Shown here one piece after another: positions 17,219 to 26,408 of a stretch of DNA of 64,000 nt (positions within the stretch are counted from its first letter, which is position 1; each line of letters opens with the position of its first letter). The position numbers and the translations under genes are program-made. This stretch comes from an uncultured Alphaproteobacteria bacterium. GTDB lineage: Bacteria > Pseudomonadota > Alphaproteobacteria > SP197. The notes under the pieces were generated by a model that made no database searches, was not told where the DNA came from, and worked only from the letters and a program-made list of their open reading frames with translations. The stretch spans positions 3,290,225 through 3,354,224 of the forward strand of contig OY282363.1 in NCBI GenBank assembly GCA_958295695.1, given 5' to 3'.

Positions 17219-18247
17219 ATGCTGACGGTCACCCTGATCGCCGCCCCGCTCACGGGCTTCGCCACCTGGGCGCTGGCGCGCATGGTCCTGGACCTCCTCG
17301 CGGAGCGCGGCGTCGTGGACCGGCCCAACCGGCGGTCGAGCCACGACCGGCCCGTGCCGCGCGGAGGGGGCGTCGCGATGGTGGGCCTCGCGCTGCCGAG
17401 CTGGCTCTTCCTCGCGCTCCTGACCGGGACCTTCGGCCAGGTCTGGCCGGTGGCGGCGGCGGCGGCCGTGCTCGCCGTCCTGTCGTTCCTGGACGACGTC
17501 CGCGGCCTTCCTCCCCCGCCGCGGCTCGCCGGCCACGTCGCGGCGGTCGCGCTCGGGCTCGTCCTCCTGCCCGGTCACGCGCTGCTGTTCGACGGCGCGC
17601 TGCCTCTCTGGGCCGACCGGCTGGCGGTCGGTCTGGCCTGGGTCTGGTTCATCAACCTGTTCAACTTCATGGACGGGATCGACGGCCTCACCGGCGTCGA
17701 GACGATCGCCGTGGCGGGTGGCTTGGCCGCGGCGATCCTGATCGCGGCGGAAACCGGGGGCGGCGACGGATCGCGCGCGCCCCTGGCCGCCGTCCTGGCC
17801 GGCGCCGCCGCGGGATTCCTGGCGCTGAACTGGCGTCCGGCCAGACTCTTCGCGGGCGATGTCGGCAGCGTGCCGCTCGGCTATCTCCTGGGCTGGCTCC
17901 TGGCCTGGGCGGCCTGCGTCTGGGGCTGGTGGCCGCTCGTCCTGCTCCTGCCGCTCTACTACTGGGCCGACGCCACCACGACCCTCCTGTGGCGCGCCGC
18001 GCGCGGCGAGAAGGTCTGGCGGCCGCACCGCGACCACGCCTACCAGGCCGCGGTCCGCGGCGGCGCGGGCCACGACACGGTGTCGCGGCTGGTGGCCGCG
18101 CTGAACGCCGTTCTGGTCGCGCTCGCCCTGCTGTCGGTCTCGGGCGCGTCGCCTCCGTGGCCGCCGCTCGCCGCGGGCGCGGTCCTGACGGCGACGCTCC
18201 TGTGGTACCTTCGCCGCCGGCTGGGCAGGCGGGGCGGCTCGACCTGA
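17219..18247 (+). CDS. WecA/MraY-type undecaprenyl-phosphate glycosyl-1-phosphate transferase
   Basis: Integral membrane enzyme that loads the first sugar phosphate on undecaprenyl phosphate for O-antigen or capsule synthesis. 342 residues with about ten hydrophobic segments. Family motifs: RRSSHDRPVPRGGGVAMV near residues 39-56, SFLDDVRGL with the catalytic Asp pair, LFNFMDGIDGLTG, the loop FAGDVGSVPLGYLLG and the basic HRDHAYQ. A TATAAG at 17207-17212 could be a -10 element. The stop overlaps the next start (TGATG at 18245-18249), so the two genes are translationally coupled. Confidence 0.93.
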   Translation: MLTVTLIAAPLTGFATWALARMVLDLLAERGVVDRPNRRSSHDRPVPRGGGVAMVGLALPSWLFLALLTGTFGQVWPVAAAAAVLAVLSFLDDVRGLPPPPRLAGHVAAVALGLVLLPGHALLFDGALPLWADRLAVGLAWVWFINLFNFMDGIDGLTGVETIAVAGGLAAAILIAAETGGGDGSRAPLAAVLAGAAAGFLALNWRPARLFAGDVGSVPLGYLLGWLLAWAACVWGWWPLVLLLPLYYWADATTTLLWRAARGEKVWRPHRDHAYQAAVRGGAGHDTVSRLVAALNAVLVALALLSVSGASPPWPPLAAGAVLTATLLWYLRRRLGRRGGST

Positions 18248-20124
18248 TGGCGCGATTCTCCCGATCGCACGTCACCGCGGCGCACGACGTCGTCATGGCG
18301 GCGCTGTCGTTCGTGCTGGCGCTTTATCTGCGCCTGGGCGAGGGGATGTGGACCCACGCCCGCGCCTATGTGCTGGAGGGCGCGCTGCTGTTCGCGGCGA
18401 TCGCCGGCGTCGTCTTCCTGGGCACGGGCGTCTACCGCAGCACCTGGCGTTACGCCTCGCTGCCGGACGTGTTCGCGCTCGCGCGCGGGGCGGCCCTGAC
18501 CGTGCTGGTCTTCCTGGCCGTCGTCTTCCTGTGGTCGCGCGTCGAGGACTACCCGCGCTCGGCGCTCGTCATCAACTGGTTCGCGCTCATGACTCTCACC
18601 GGCGGTCCGCGACTGCTCTACCGCATCGTCAAGGACGGCGGCCCGGCCCATGTGCTGGAGCGGCTCAACCCCGACGCGATCCCGGTCGCGATTCTGGGCG
18701 TCGGCGACGAGGCCGAACAGTTCGCCCGCGCCATGAGCCGCGACCGGGACGCGCCCTATGCTGTGGCCGGCATGATCGATCCCAGCGGACGGCGCGCCGG
18801 CCAGCGCATCCGCGGCGTGGCGGTCCACGACGGCTCCGGCGGCCTCGACCGCCCGCTCGACGCCATCCGCCGGCGAGGTCCCCGGCCCCGCCGCCTGGTG
18901 CTGACCGACGGCGACGGCCGGCCGGACCGGGTGCGCGAGGCGCTCGAGGCCGTCGAGCGCCACGGCATGACGCTCTCCCGCGTGGGCCGCCTGACCGATT
19001 TCAGCGACAGCGCGGCGGTCGCCGGCGAAGTGCGGCCCGTCGCGGTGGAGGATCTTCTGGGGCGGGCCCAGACCGCCGTCGACCGCACGGCGGTCTCGCG
19101 CCTGATCGCGGGCCGCCGCATCCTCGTGACCGGCGCCGGCGGGACGATCGGGGGCGAACTGGCGCGCCAGATCGCCGCGTTGGGCCCCGCGCGCCTGACC
19201 CTGGCCGAACTCTCCGAGGTCGCGCTCTACGAGATCGACATGGAGATCGCCCGGCGCTTCGCCGACCTGCCGCGCCGCGCCATGCTGCGCGACATCCGCG
19301 ACCGGGAACGGCTTGAGCGGGCGTTCGCCCAGGAGCGTCCCGATATCGTCTTCCACGCCGCGGCGCTCAAGCACGTGCCCCTGGCCGAGGCCAACCCGAA
19401 CGAGTGCGTGCTCACCAACGTGGGCGGCACGATGAATGTCGCCGACGCCTGCCGCGGCGCGGGCGTCGCGACCATGGTCCTGATCTCGACCGACAAGGCG
19501 GTCAACCCGTCGTCGGTGATGGGGGCGACCAAGAGGCTGGCCGAGCTCTATGTCCAGGCGCTGGGCCGGGCGGGCGGCGGCCCGCGCTTCGCTACCGTGC
19601 GCTTCGGCAACGTCCTGGGCTCCGCCGGCTCGGTCGTGCCGCTGTTCCAGAAGCAGCTCGCCGAGGGCGGTCCGCTGACCGTGACGCACCGGGACATGAC
19701 CCGCTTCATGATGACCGTGCGCGAGGCGGTCGAGCTGGTGTTGCAGGCGAGCGCGCTCGACGGGGCGTCGGGCGACCTCTTCGTGCTCGACATGGGCGAG
19801 CCGGTCCGCATCCACGATCTCGCGCTCCAGATGATCCGGCTCGCGGGCCGGACGCCCGACGACGTCGGCGTCGTCTTCACCGGACCCCGGCCGGGCGAGA
19901 AGATGCGCGAGGAGCTCGTCTACGGCGACGAGACCCTGACGCCGACCGCGCGCGCCGGCGTCAACGCGGCCGCGGGCCGCCACACGGATCTCGCCGATAT
20001 CGAGCCGCGCCTGCGCGTCCTCCTCGACCGAGCGCGCGTCGGCGACGCGGGGGAAGCGCTCGCGCTTATCCGAGCCATCGTTCCGGAGTTCGCCCCCGCC
20101 GCCGCAAGGGCGCGCCGCGCCTGA
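18247..20124 (+). CDS. CapD/WbpM-type nucleotide-sugar dehydratase/epimerase, membrane-anchored
   Basis: Converts a UDP-sugar (typically UDP-GlcNAc) in surface-polysaccharide synthesis. 625 residues. Four N-terminal membrane segments (about 10-120) are followed by a CoA-binding-like Rossmann region. The catalytic extended SDR domain starts at the NAD motif VTGAGGTIGGELARQ (about 295-309). Also seen are FHAAALKHVPLAE, ISTDKAVNPSSVMGATK (catalytic S/T and K) and RFGNVLGSAGSVVPLF. I chose the ATG at 18247, which overlaps the previous stop, and not the further upstream open frame that lies inside the preceding gene. Full family length. Confidence 0.95.
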   Translation: MARFSRSHVTAAHDVVMAALSFVLALYLRLGEGMWTHARAYVLEGALLFAAIAGVVFLGTGVYRSTWRYASLPDVFALARGAALTVLVFLAVVFLWSRVEDYPRSALVINWFALMTLTGGPRLLYRIVKDGGPAHVLERLNPDAIPVAILGVGDEAEQFARAMSRDRDAPYAVAGMIDPSGRRAGQRIRGVAVHDGSGGLDRPLDAIRRRGPRPRRLVLTDGDGRPDRVREALEAVERHGMTLSRVGRLTDFSDSAAVAGEVRPVAVEDLLGRAQTAVDRTAVSRLIAGRRILVTGAGGTIGGELARQIAALGPARLTLAELSEVALYEIDMEIARRFADLPRRAMLRDIRDRERLERAFAQERPDIVFHAAALKHVPLAEANPNECVLTNVGGTMNVADACRGAGVATMVLISTDKAVNPSSVMGATKRLAELYVQALGRAGGGPRFATVRFGNVLGSAGSVVPLFQKQLAEGGPLTVTHRDMTRFMMTVREAVELVLQASALDGASGDLFVLDMGEPVRIHDLALQMIRLAGRTPDDVGVVFTGPRPGEKMREELVYGDETLTPTARAGVNAAAGRHTDLADIEPRLRVLLDRARVGDAGEALALIRAIVPEFAPAAARARRA

Positions 20125-20140
20125 CGCCGGGGCGGGGGGA

Positions 20141-22024
20141 TCACTGGAGGCCGAACTCGTCCCGGGTGGCCCTTCCGTCACCGTCGATATCGGCTTTCAG
20201 GGCCGGCAGGCGGTCGGAGCCGCCGAAGTCCCAGCGGCGTCCGCCCCAGATCCAGCCGGCGTAGACGCCGTCGTAATCCGTGGGTCGACGCAACTCGGCG
20301 GAGGTTATACCCGATACGCCCTCGTCGAGGCCGTGGGCGACGCCGGTCCGACGCGCGGACGTTTCGATGTTCCAGTAGCTGTCGATGACGTAGCCGGTGT
20401 TGTTGCCGATGAAGGCGCCGGCGTTCTCGACGCCGTCGACGGGGCCGACGGCGTAACTGGCCGCCACCACCCCGTCGTTCCAGCCGATCAGGCCGCCGGT
20501 TTCGAAGTCGCCCGACACGGCGCCGGCGGCGTAGCTGTTGCTGACCAGGCCATGGTGGCTGTTGGACCCGATCAGGCCGCCTATCCGGTTGCTGGCGCCG
20601 CCGTCGCTCACGGCCCGCACGTCGCCCTTGGCGTAGCTGCCGCGCACCACGCCGCCGTTCCACCCCACGAGGCCGCCCAGGTCGCTTTCGCTGCCGAACA
20701 CCGCGCCGGTCGCATAGCCGCCGTCGATTTCTCCCCGGTTCAGGCCCACCAGACCGCCGGTGGCGATACCGCCCGATACGACGCCGGTGGCGTAGCTGGC
20801 GTCGACCTCGGCGCCGGCCCGGTTGACGCCTACCAGTCCGCCGATGCGATGGTCGCCGGATATGTCCACCGCGGAGTGGCTCCGCAGCACCCGGGCGTAG
20901 TTGACGCCGACCACGCCGCCGGAGTCGCCGTTGAGGACGGAGACGGACCCGGACGCGTGGCTGGCGATGACAGAGCCTTGATTGATGGCCACGACGCCGC
21001 CGGCCAGATCCGTGGCCGATATCTCGCCGCTGCTCTGACTGGCCTCGATCACGCCGCCGATATTGATGCCCGTGACGCCCGCGCAGGCCCGGAAACAGTT
21101 CATGAACCCGGTGAAGCGGCTGTTGGCGATTCTGCCGAAGAGAACGTATCCGGCAACGCCGCCGCCCAGGACGTTGTTGGCGAAAACGGAGCCGTCGGAG
21201 TAGCTGTCCTCGATGAGGCCTCTTTCGTTGAATCCCGTCAGTCCGCCGGTCGCGCGGGCGGCGACCACCACGCCGGATGCGTGGCTGCCGCTGATCGTCC
21301 CGTAGGAGTTGATCCCCACCAGCCCGCCGGCGGTGTTGCTGGCGTTGACCAGCGCGCTGGAATGACTGTCGGAGACGCGGCCTTCGTCGTGGTTGAGGCC
21401 GACCAGGCCCCCCACGCCATGGTCGCCCGCCACGACGCCCGTGGAGTGGCTGTCGCCGATGACGCCGGCGTTCCAGCCCACCAGGCCGCCGACCCGACCG
21501 CGCCCCTTAAGGTTGACGGCGACCACGCCGACCTCGCGGACCGCGCCGACATTGCCCCCGAAAAGGCCCATCGCGTTGCTGTCCGGGCGTTCCAGAAAGA
21601 GATGGGCGACGGTGTGGCCGTTCCCTTCGAAAACGGCGGCGAAGGGGCGTGTGGGTTTGCCGATGGGGAGCCATCCGTCGCCCTGGACCCACCGGGCCTC
21701 GACGGCTCCGGCGGCGTAGCTGGACGCGACCCTGAAGTCCAGGCCGCGCGTCAGTTCGTAGCCCGCGCACCCCGTGTCGGGGCAGCCCATGCCGGCGGCG
21801 GCGCCGGGGAAGGCGGTGGCGTAGGCCGCGTCGTCATCGTCGTCGTCCGCCGCGCCGTCGCCGTCCAGGTCGTGACGCATGGCGTCCAACTGCTCCAGGA
21901 CGGAGATGTCGATGAGGCCGTTGTCCTCCCGGTCGTAGTCCACCGGCGTGGAGTCGGCCGCGCCGCCCGACGCGGCCAGAAGCAGCGCGGCCGCGACGGC
22001 GCCGCGACAAACCGTGATGTTCAT
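20141..22024 (-). CDS. Exported GLUG-repeat protein
   Basis: 627 residues. A signal peptide (MNITVCRGAVAAALLLAASG, about 1-23) is followed by a short acidic stretch rich in D (about 50-66, possibly calcium binding). About fifteen GLUG-type repeats of roughly 22-30 residues follow, each centred on GGLVGWN-like motifs alternating with SYA(T/A)G segments, predicted to form a beta-helix. The GLUG family occurs in surface and secreted proteins, including adhesins and peptidase-associated proteins. The C-terminus has DIDGDGRATRDEFGLQ, an EF-hand-like loop. No autotransporter barrel or LPXTG sorting signal is visible, so secretion beyond the periplasm is unclear. Confidence 0.88.
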   Translation of the reverse strand: MNITVCRGAVAAALLLAASGGAADSTPVDYDREDNGLIDISVLEQLDAMRHDLDGDGAADDDDDDAAYATAFPGAAAGMGCPDTGCAGYELTRGLDFRVASSYAAGAVEARWVQGDGWLPIGKPTRPFAAVFEGNGHTVAHLFLERPDSNAMGLFGGNVGAVREVGVVAVNLKGRGRVGGLVGWNAGVIGDSHSTGVVAGDHGVGGLVGLNHDEGRVSDSHSSALVNASNTAGGLVGINSYGTISGSHASGVVVAARATGGLTGFNERGLIEDSYSDGSVFANNVLGGGVAGYVLFGRIANSRFTGFMNCFRACAGVTGINIGGVIEASQSSGEISATDLAGGVVAINQGSVIASHASGSVSVLNGDSGGVVGVNYARVLRSHSAVDISGDHRIGGLVGVNRAGAEVDASYATGVVSGGIATGGLVGLNRGEIDGGYATGAVFGSESDLGGLVGWNGGVVRGSYAKGDVRAVSDGGASNRIGGLIGSNSHHGLVSNSYAAGAVSGDFETGGLIGWNDGVVAASYAVGPVDGVENAGAFIGNNTGYVIDSYWNIETSARRTGVAHGLDEGVSGITSAELRRPTDYDGVYAGWIWGGRRWDFGGSDRLPALKADIDGDGRATRDEFGLQ

Positions 22025-22054
22025 GCCGCTTCCCTATCCTCGCGCCGCATCCCG

Positions 22055-23254
22055 CTACCGTGTTCTCGCCAGCGTGTCGATCTGACGGAGCGCCCCGTCC
22101 TCGCCGATCACGGTCACGAACACCGCGTCCGAACCCTGATTGTCGCCGGGACCGTAATCGAGCTCGAAGCCGTCGATATCGAAGGCGCCGGCGGTGCGGA
22201 AGGCGTCCAGGAAGCAGGCGCGGGACACCGCGCGGCCGCAGGCTTCCAGCCCCGCCACGGCGAGCCGTCCGGCCAGATATCCCTCCAGCGAGACGAACCC
22301 CGGCGAGGCGTCGGGGTCGTATCCGGCCAGCGCCTCGCGATAGGCGGCGACCACGGGGACGCCGTTGCCATGCGGCGCCGGCACGACCTGGGTTATATAA
22401 AGTCCGGCCCCGTCCGCGCCCAGTTCCGCCAGCAGCGCTTCGCTGCCCACGAAAGAGACGGACATGAACACCGGATCGACTTTCCGGCGGGCCAGAACGA
22501 CCAGCTCGGCGACCGGCGCATAGGCGCCGACCATGATCACCGCTTCCGGTTCGCTCTCGATCATGCCGAGCAGGGCGGATTTGACTCCGGTGGTGTTGCG
22601 CTCGTAGGACCAAGCGGCGACCGGGGACATGTTGCGCCGTTTCAACGCCCGGCGGACGCCTTCCAGCCCCGCTTCGCCGAAGGAATCGTTCTGGTAGAAC
22701 ACCGCGATGCGCGTGACGCCCAAGTCCCCGATGAGACGGGTCACCATCTCCTCGGTTTCCTGATAATAGGACGCCCTCAGGTTCAGCACCTTGTCCAGCT
22801 TCGGGTCGCGGAGAAACTCCGCGCCGGTGAAGGGGGCCAGGAACGGCGCTCCGGCGTCCTGCGCCACCGGCGCCGCGGCGCGGGACGTCGGCGTGCCGAC
22901 TTCGCCGATCAGGGCGAAAACCATGTCCGCCCGCAGCAGGCGCTGGGTGTTGGCGAAGGCCAGCTTGGGCTCGTAGGAGTCGTTCAACGTGGTCAACCGC
23001 AGCGTCCGGCCGTGGACGCCGCCGGCCGCGTTCGCTTCGTGAAACGCGGCCCTTATCCCCAGCCGCATATCCCGGCCCAACTGCTGGGCCGGCCCGCTCA
23101 GCGCGGCGGACTGCCCGAACACGATGCGGTCGTCATAAACGCCGGGGTCGCCCTCTTCTCCGGCCCCGGCGGGCGAACCGACCGCGGCATGAACCAGCGC
23201 CGCCGCGGCGAGCATCGTCAACCCGGCCATGCGAAACGCCGAAACATGGGCCAT
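22055..23254 (-). CDS. Branched-chain amino acid-type periplasmic substrate-binding protein
   Basis: About 399 residues from the ATG at 23254. The signal peptide is FRMAGLTMLAAAALVHAAVG, about residues 7-26. The Peripla_BP_6 fold is indicated by IVFGQSAALSGPAQQLGRDM, VFALIGEVGTPTSRAAAPVA, FLAPFTGAEFLR and FYQNDSFGEAGLEGVRRAL. This fold binds amino acids, amides or aromatic compounds for LIV-type ABC transporters, or serves as a sensor. No LivH/M/G/F partners are nearby, so it is an orphan. It lies 30 bases upstream of the GLUG-protein start on the same strand. Its frame extends to 23317, but the chosen start sits properly before the signal peptide. Confidence 0.9.
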   Translation of the reverse strand: MAHVSAFRMAGLTMLAAAALVHAAVGSPAGAGEEGDPGVYDDRIVFGQSAALSGPAQQLGRDMRLGIRAAFHEANAAGGVHGRTLRLTTLNDSYEPKLAFANTQRLLRADMVFALIGEVGTPTSRAAAPVAQDAGAPFLAPFTGAEFLRDPKLDKVLNLRASYYQETEEMVTRLIGDLGVTRIAVFYQNDSFGEAGLEGVRRALKRRNMSPVAAWSYERNTTGVKSALLGMIESEPEAVIMVGAYAPVAELVVLARRKVDPVFMSVSFVGSEALLAELGADGAGLYITQVVPAPHGNGVPVVAAYREALAGYDPDASPGFVSLEGYLAGRLAVAGLEACGRAVSRACFLDAFRTAGAFDIDGFELDYGPGDNQGSDAVFVTVIGEDGALRQIDTLARTR

Positions 23255-23426
23255 CGCCGTCCTCCGTCCAGAACCCCGCCCACGAGAAGGTACGCTGACG
23301 AAGATCGAATATCGCACGGCCTAGCCCGACCTTCAAGCGGGAGCGTCGCGGCGTTTTCCTCTCGCGCATCGCGGCGCGGCGGGCGTAAGGTCCGGCGGCG
23401 GACCGTCCCGGCGGGAGGCGACGACG

Positions 23427-24341
23427 ATGCCCGGCTACATCACCACCTTCTCCTATCAGGCCGCCACATGCCATGCGCCGCAGTTCGCGCCGCGCGACTT
23501 CCGGCGTTTCCGCGTGACGCCGGCGACCGGCGCGATGGGCGCGGAGGTCGAGGGCGTCGACCTCGCCCATGCCTCCGACGAGGCCATCCGGGAGCTCGAA
23601 CAGGCGCTCCACGACCACCTCGCGCTGATGATCCGCGACCAGGACCTGACGCCGGCCGACCAAGCGGCCTTCGCGCGGCGCCTCGGCGCGCCCGTGTCCT
23701 GGCCCTACGCCAAGCCGATGGACGGTCATCCCGAGATCACGGAGCTGATCCAGGAGCCCGGAGACAAGTACGCCTTCGGCGCCTCGTGGCACTCGGACTC
23801 CTGCAACTTCGAGCGTCCGCCGAAATACACCATGCTCTACGCCGTGGAATGCCCGCCGGTGGGCGGCGACACCGGATTCGCCAACCAGTATCTCGCCTGG
23901 GAGACGCTGGACGAGACGCTCAAGCGGCGGCTCGAAGGCGTCCGGTGCGTCAACTCGTCCGAGCTCGCCTACGGCACCGCGTCCCTGGAGGAGGATGTCC
24001 AGGACCACACCGCCACGCCGATCGTCTACCGCGAGGAGCAGTTCAACGAGGTCCTGCATCCGGTTTGCCGCACCCATCCGGTCACGGGCCGCAAGGCGCT
24101 CTACACGACCAGCGCCTTCACCGCGCGCTTCGAGGGCGAGACCCAGGAGGAGAGCCTGCCGCTCCTGCGCAAGCTGTGGGCGCACGCCGCCACGCCCGAG
24201 TTCACCTGCCGGCTGCGCTGGCGCGAGGGGTCGCTGGCGATCTGGGACAACCGGTGCTGCATGCACTACGCCCACAGCGACTATCCCGGCCACCGCCGCC
24301 ACATGCGCCGCATCGTGATCGAGGGCGAACGGCCGGTCTGA
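23427..24341 (+). CDS. TauD/TfdA-family Fe(II)/2-oxoglutarate dioxygenase
   Basis: 304 residues. The iron triad is H122 and D124 in SWHSDSCNF and the distal H280 in CCMHYAHSDY; Arg about residues 291-295 would hold 2-oxoglutarate. The N-terminal GAEVEGVDLAH is the usual family start. TauD-type enzymes hydroxylate sulfonates, phenoxyacetates or other small acids, so the substrate cannot be assigned. A good GGGAGG precedes the ATG at 23427. A close paralogue lies at 25490-26380 (both end in IEGERPV or VEGERPV, with matching HPVTGRKALY blocks), so the pair arose by duplication. Confidence 0.92.
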   Translation: MPGYITTFSYQAATCHAPQFAPRDFRRFRVTPATGAMGAEVEGVDLAHASDEAIRELEQALHDHLALMIRDQDLTPADQAAFARRLGAPVSWPYAKPMDGHPEITELIQEPGDKYAFGASWHSDSCNFERPPKYTMLYAVECPPVGGDTGFANQYLAWETLDETLKRRLEGVRCVNSSELAYGTASLEEDVQDHTATPIVYREEQFNEVLHPVCRTHPVTGRKALYTTSAFTARFEGETQEESLPLLRKLWAHAATPEFTCRLRWREGSLAIWDNRCCMHYAHSDYPGHRRHMRRIVIEGERPV

Positions 24342-24513
24342 CGCCATGCCCGCCGCCCGAGGCGGCGCTCGGTCCTCGGCTTCGGGCAATGACGCCCGCG
24401 GCGAACGGACGACGGTGACAGGCCGGAACGGACCGCTTACGATCAGTTCGCCGGGACGGCATGTCCGCGCGCCGTCCCGGCGAACCGGCCCACCCGACCG
24501 ACGGAGTGCAATC

Positions 24514-25395
24514 ATGCTTGGCGCATTCGAGAAACCCGCGGCGTCCATCGCCGCCGTCCTGGTTCTCGCGGCGGCCCCGGCGGCCCTGGCGGCGCCGACG
24601 GTGAAGCAGCTCGCCGACAACGTGTACATGATGAGCGAGTTCCACTACGTCAGCCTGGTGGTGGTGGGCGAGGACGGGGTGCTGATCACCGATCCGGCCT
24701 TCGCCCCCCGCGCGCGGTCGATGAAGGCCGCCATCGCCGAGATCACCGACAAGCCGGTGACCCGGATCGTGCTGTCCCACGAACACTACGACCACGTGGG
24801 CGGCGCCGAGGTCTTCCCCGAAGCCCAGGTGATCTGCCACGCCTCCTGCCAGGCGGTGTTCGACCTGGACGTGATCGGCATGACGCCCGAGACCGTGGAC
24901 GTGACGTTCACCGACTCCCTGACGGTGGATTTCCGCGGACCGACGGTCAATCTGCACCACTACGGCCCCGCCGACGGCTTCGGCTCCACCGTGGTGCACC
25001 TGCCGGAAGCGCGGGTGGCCTTCACCGCCGACATCTACGAAGACCGCTCGCTCACCCACGGGATGTGGATGGACGACGACAACTACCTGGCGATCCGCCG
25101 GGTTCTGCGGGAACTGCAACAGATGGACCTGCTGCACGCGGTGAGCGCCCACTCGGACGACACCTCGGTGGAGATCGTCGACGAGAACGCGGCGTTCGTG
25201 GAAGCCCTGTTCGACCTGGTGGGCGGCGAGATCCGGAAGGCCATGCGGGAAGGCGGGCCGACGCAGGTGATGATGAACCTGGCGACATGGCCAGGGGAGT
25301 TGAAACTTCCCGAATACGCCGACTGGAAGGGCTACGACGAGCACCTGCCCGCCCATGTCCGGCGCATGGCCCTCTCCATCTTCCACGGCGGCTGA
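24514..25395 (+). CDS. Exported metallo-beta-lactamase-fold hydrolase
   Basis: 293 residues from the ATG at 24514. Signal peptide about 1-27 (SIAAVLVLAAAPAALAA). Zinc motif LSHEHYDHVGG (H-x-H-x-D-H). Further ligands probably lie in LHHYGPADG, in place of the usual GHTxG, and in AFTADIYEDR. The family covers lactamases, quinoprotein relay proteins and lactonases; the AAPTVKQLADNVYMM start resembles the periplasmic QPE-associated subgroup. It sits between two TauD-type genes and reads the same way. The frame opens earlier, at 24346, but the later ATG gives a clean signal peptide. Confidence 0.9.
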   Translation: MLGAFEKPAASIAAVLVLAAAPAALAAPTVKQLADNVYMMSEFHYVSLVVVGEDGVLITDPAFAPRARSMKAAIAEITDKPVTRIVLSHEHYDHVGGAEVFPEAQVICHASCQAVFDLDVIGMTPETVDVTFTDSLTVDFRGPTVNLHHYGPADGFGSTVVHLPEARVAFTADIYEDRSLTHGMWMDDDNYLAIRRVLRELQQMDLLHAVSAHSDDTSVEIVDENAAFVEALFDLVGGEIRKAMREGGPTQVMMNLATWPGELKLPEYADWKGYDEHLPAHVRRMALSIFHGG

Positions 25396-25489
25396 GCGCG
25401 TGGGGCGGCCGTCGTTCGGGCGCGCGGAAGGACCGCGGACCGGCGACCGCCAGCCGCTTCCCGTCCTGCGCCATCCGCTGGCGAGCGAC

Positions 25490-26380
25490 ATGCGGGACGC
25501 GGTGCTGCATCCGCCCCAGGCCGCGCCCGCGCGCTACCGGCATTTCCGACTGACGCCGCTCTCCGGCGCCTTGGGCGCGGAGATCGACGGCGTCGACCTT
25601 GCGAACCTGTCGGACGCGGCCTTCCACGAGATCGAGCGGGCGGTGGCCGACCATCTCGTGCTGGCGTTCCGCGACCAAGCGCTCGATCCGGCCGACCAGA
25701 TCGCCTTCGCGCGGCGCTTCGGCCCGGTCGCGCCCTGGCCCTACGCCAGGCCGATGGAGGACTATCCGGAGCTCATGGAGCTCGTCAGCGGGCCCGGCGA
25801 CATCAACAACTTCGGCGGCGCCTGGCATACCGATTCCAGCACCTTCGAGAGGCCGCCCGCCTACACCCTGCTTTACTGCGTGAGCACGCCGCCGGTCGGC
25901 GGCGACACCAGCTACGCCAACCAGTATCTGGCCTGGGACACGCTGCCCGACGGCGTGCGCGCGGCGCTCGACGGCCTGCGCCTGGAGCACTCCACGGCCA
26001 AGAGCTTCGGCGACCACGCCCGCGCCAAGGGCTCGGCCGCCGTCACCACCACGCCGGTCAGCGTGCCGCCCGGGCACGAGGGGCTCGTGAGCGTCCATCC
26101 GGTCGGCCGCACCCATCCGGTGACGGGCCGCAAGGCGCTCTACGTCAACACCGGCTTCTCCTCGAACTTCGAGGGACGGACCGAGGCCGAGAGCCGTCCG
26201 CTGATGGACGCGCTCGCCGCCCACGGCGCCATCCCGGAGTTCACCTGCCGCGTCCGCTGGCGGCCGGGCGCGCTGGTCGTCTGGGACAACCGCTGCACAC
26301 TGCACTACGCCCACAACGACTATCGCGGCCACCCCAGGATCATGCGCCGCGCGGTGGTCGAGGGCGAACGGCCCGTGTAG
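25490..26380 (+). CDS. TauD/TfdA-family dioxygenase, second paralogue
   Basis: 296 residues from the ATG at 25490. The iron ligands are H and D in AWHTDSSTF and the distal H in TLHYAHNDY; Arg in HPRIMRRAVV for 2-oxoglutarate. It shares long blocks with the enzyme at 23427-24341 (GAEIDGVDLAN, PPVGGDTSYANQYLAWDTL, HPVTGRKALYVNT). Differences in the central lid (about residues 170-205) suggest a different substrate. It ends 28 bases from the converging MFS gene. Confidence 0.92.
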   Translation: MRDAVLHPPQAAPARYRHFRLTPLSGALGAEIDGVDLANLSDAAFHEIERAVADHLVLAFRDQALDPADQIAFARRFGPVAPWPYARPMEDYPELMELVSGPGDINNFGGAWHTDSSTFERPPAYTLLYCVSTPPVGGDTSYANQYLAWDTLPDGVRAALDGLRLEHSTAKSFGDHARAKGSAAVTTTPVSVPPGHEGLVSVHPVGRTHPVTGRKALYVNTGFSSNFEGRTEAESRPLMDALAAHGAIPEFTCRVRWRPGALVVWDNRCTLHYAHNDYRGHPRIMRRAVVEGERPV

Positions 26381-26408
26381 CGGCTGGACCGCTTTTGACG
26401 GACTCGCC

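Noticed and set aside
20500..21700. Regularly spaced repeats that could suggest a CRISPR or satellite array
   Set aside because: The periodicity is at the protein level (GLUG repeats of variable length), and the DNA copies are too divergent.
20333..24418. Plus-strand open frame of about 1361 codons antisense to the GLUG and binding-protein genes
   Set aside because: It is a GC-rich shadow of the minus-strand genes; composition is low complexity and no domain is visible until it enters the plus-strand dioxygenase in the wrong frame.
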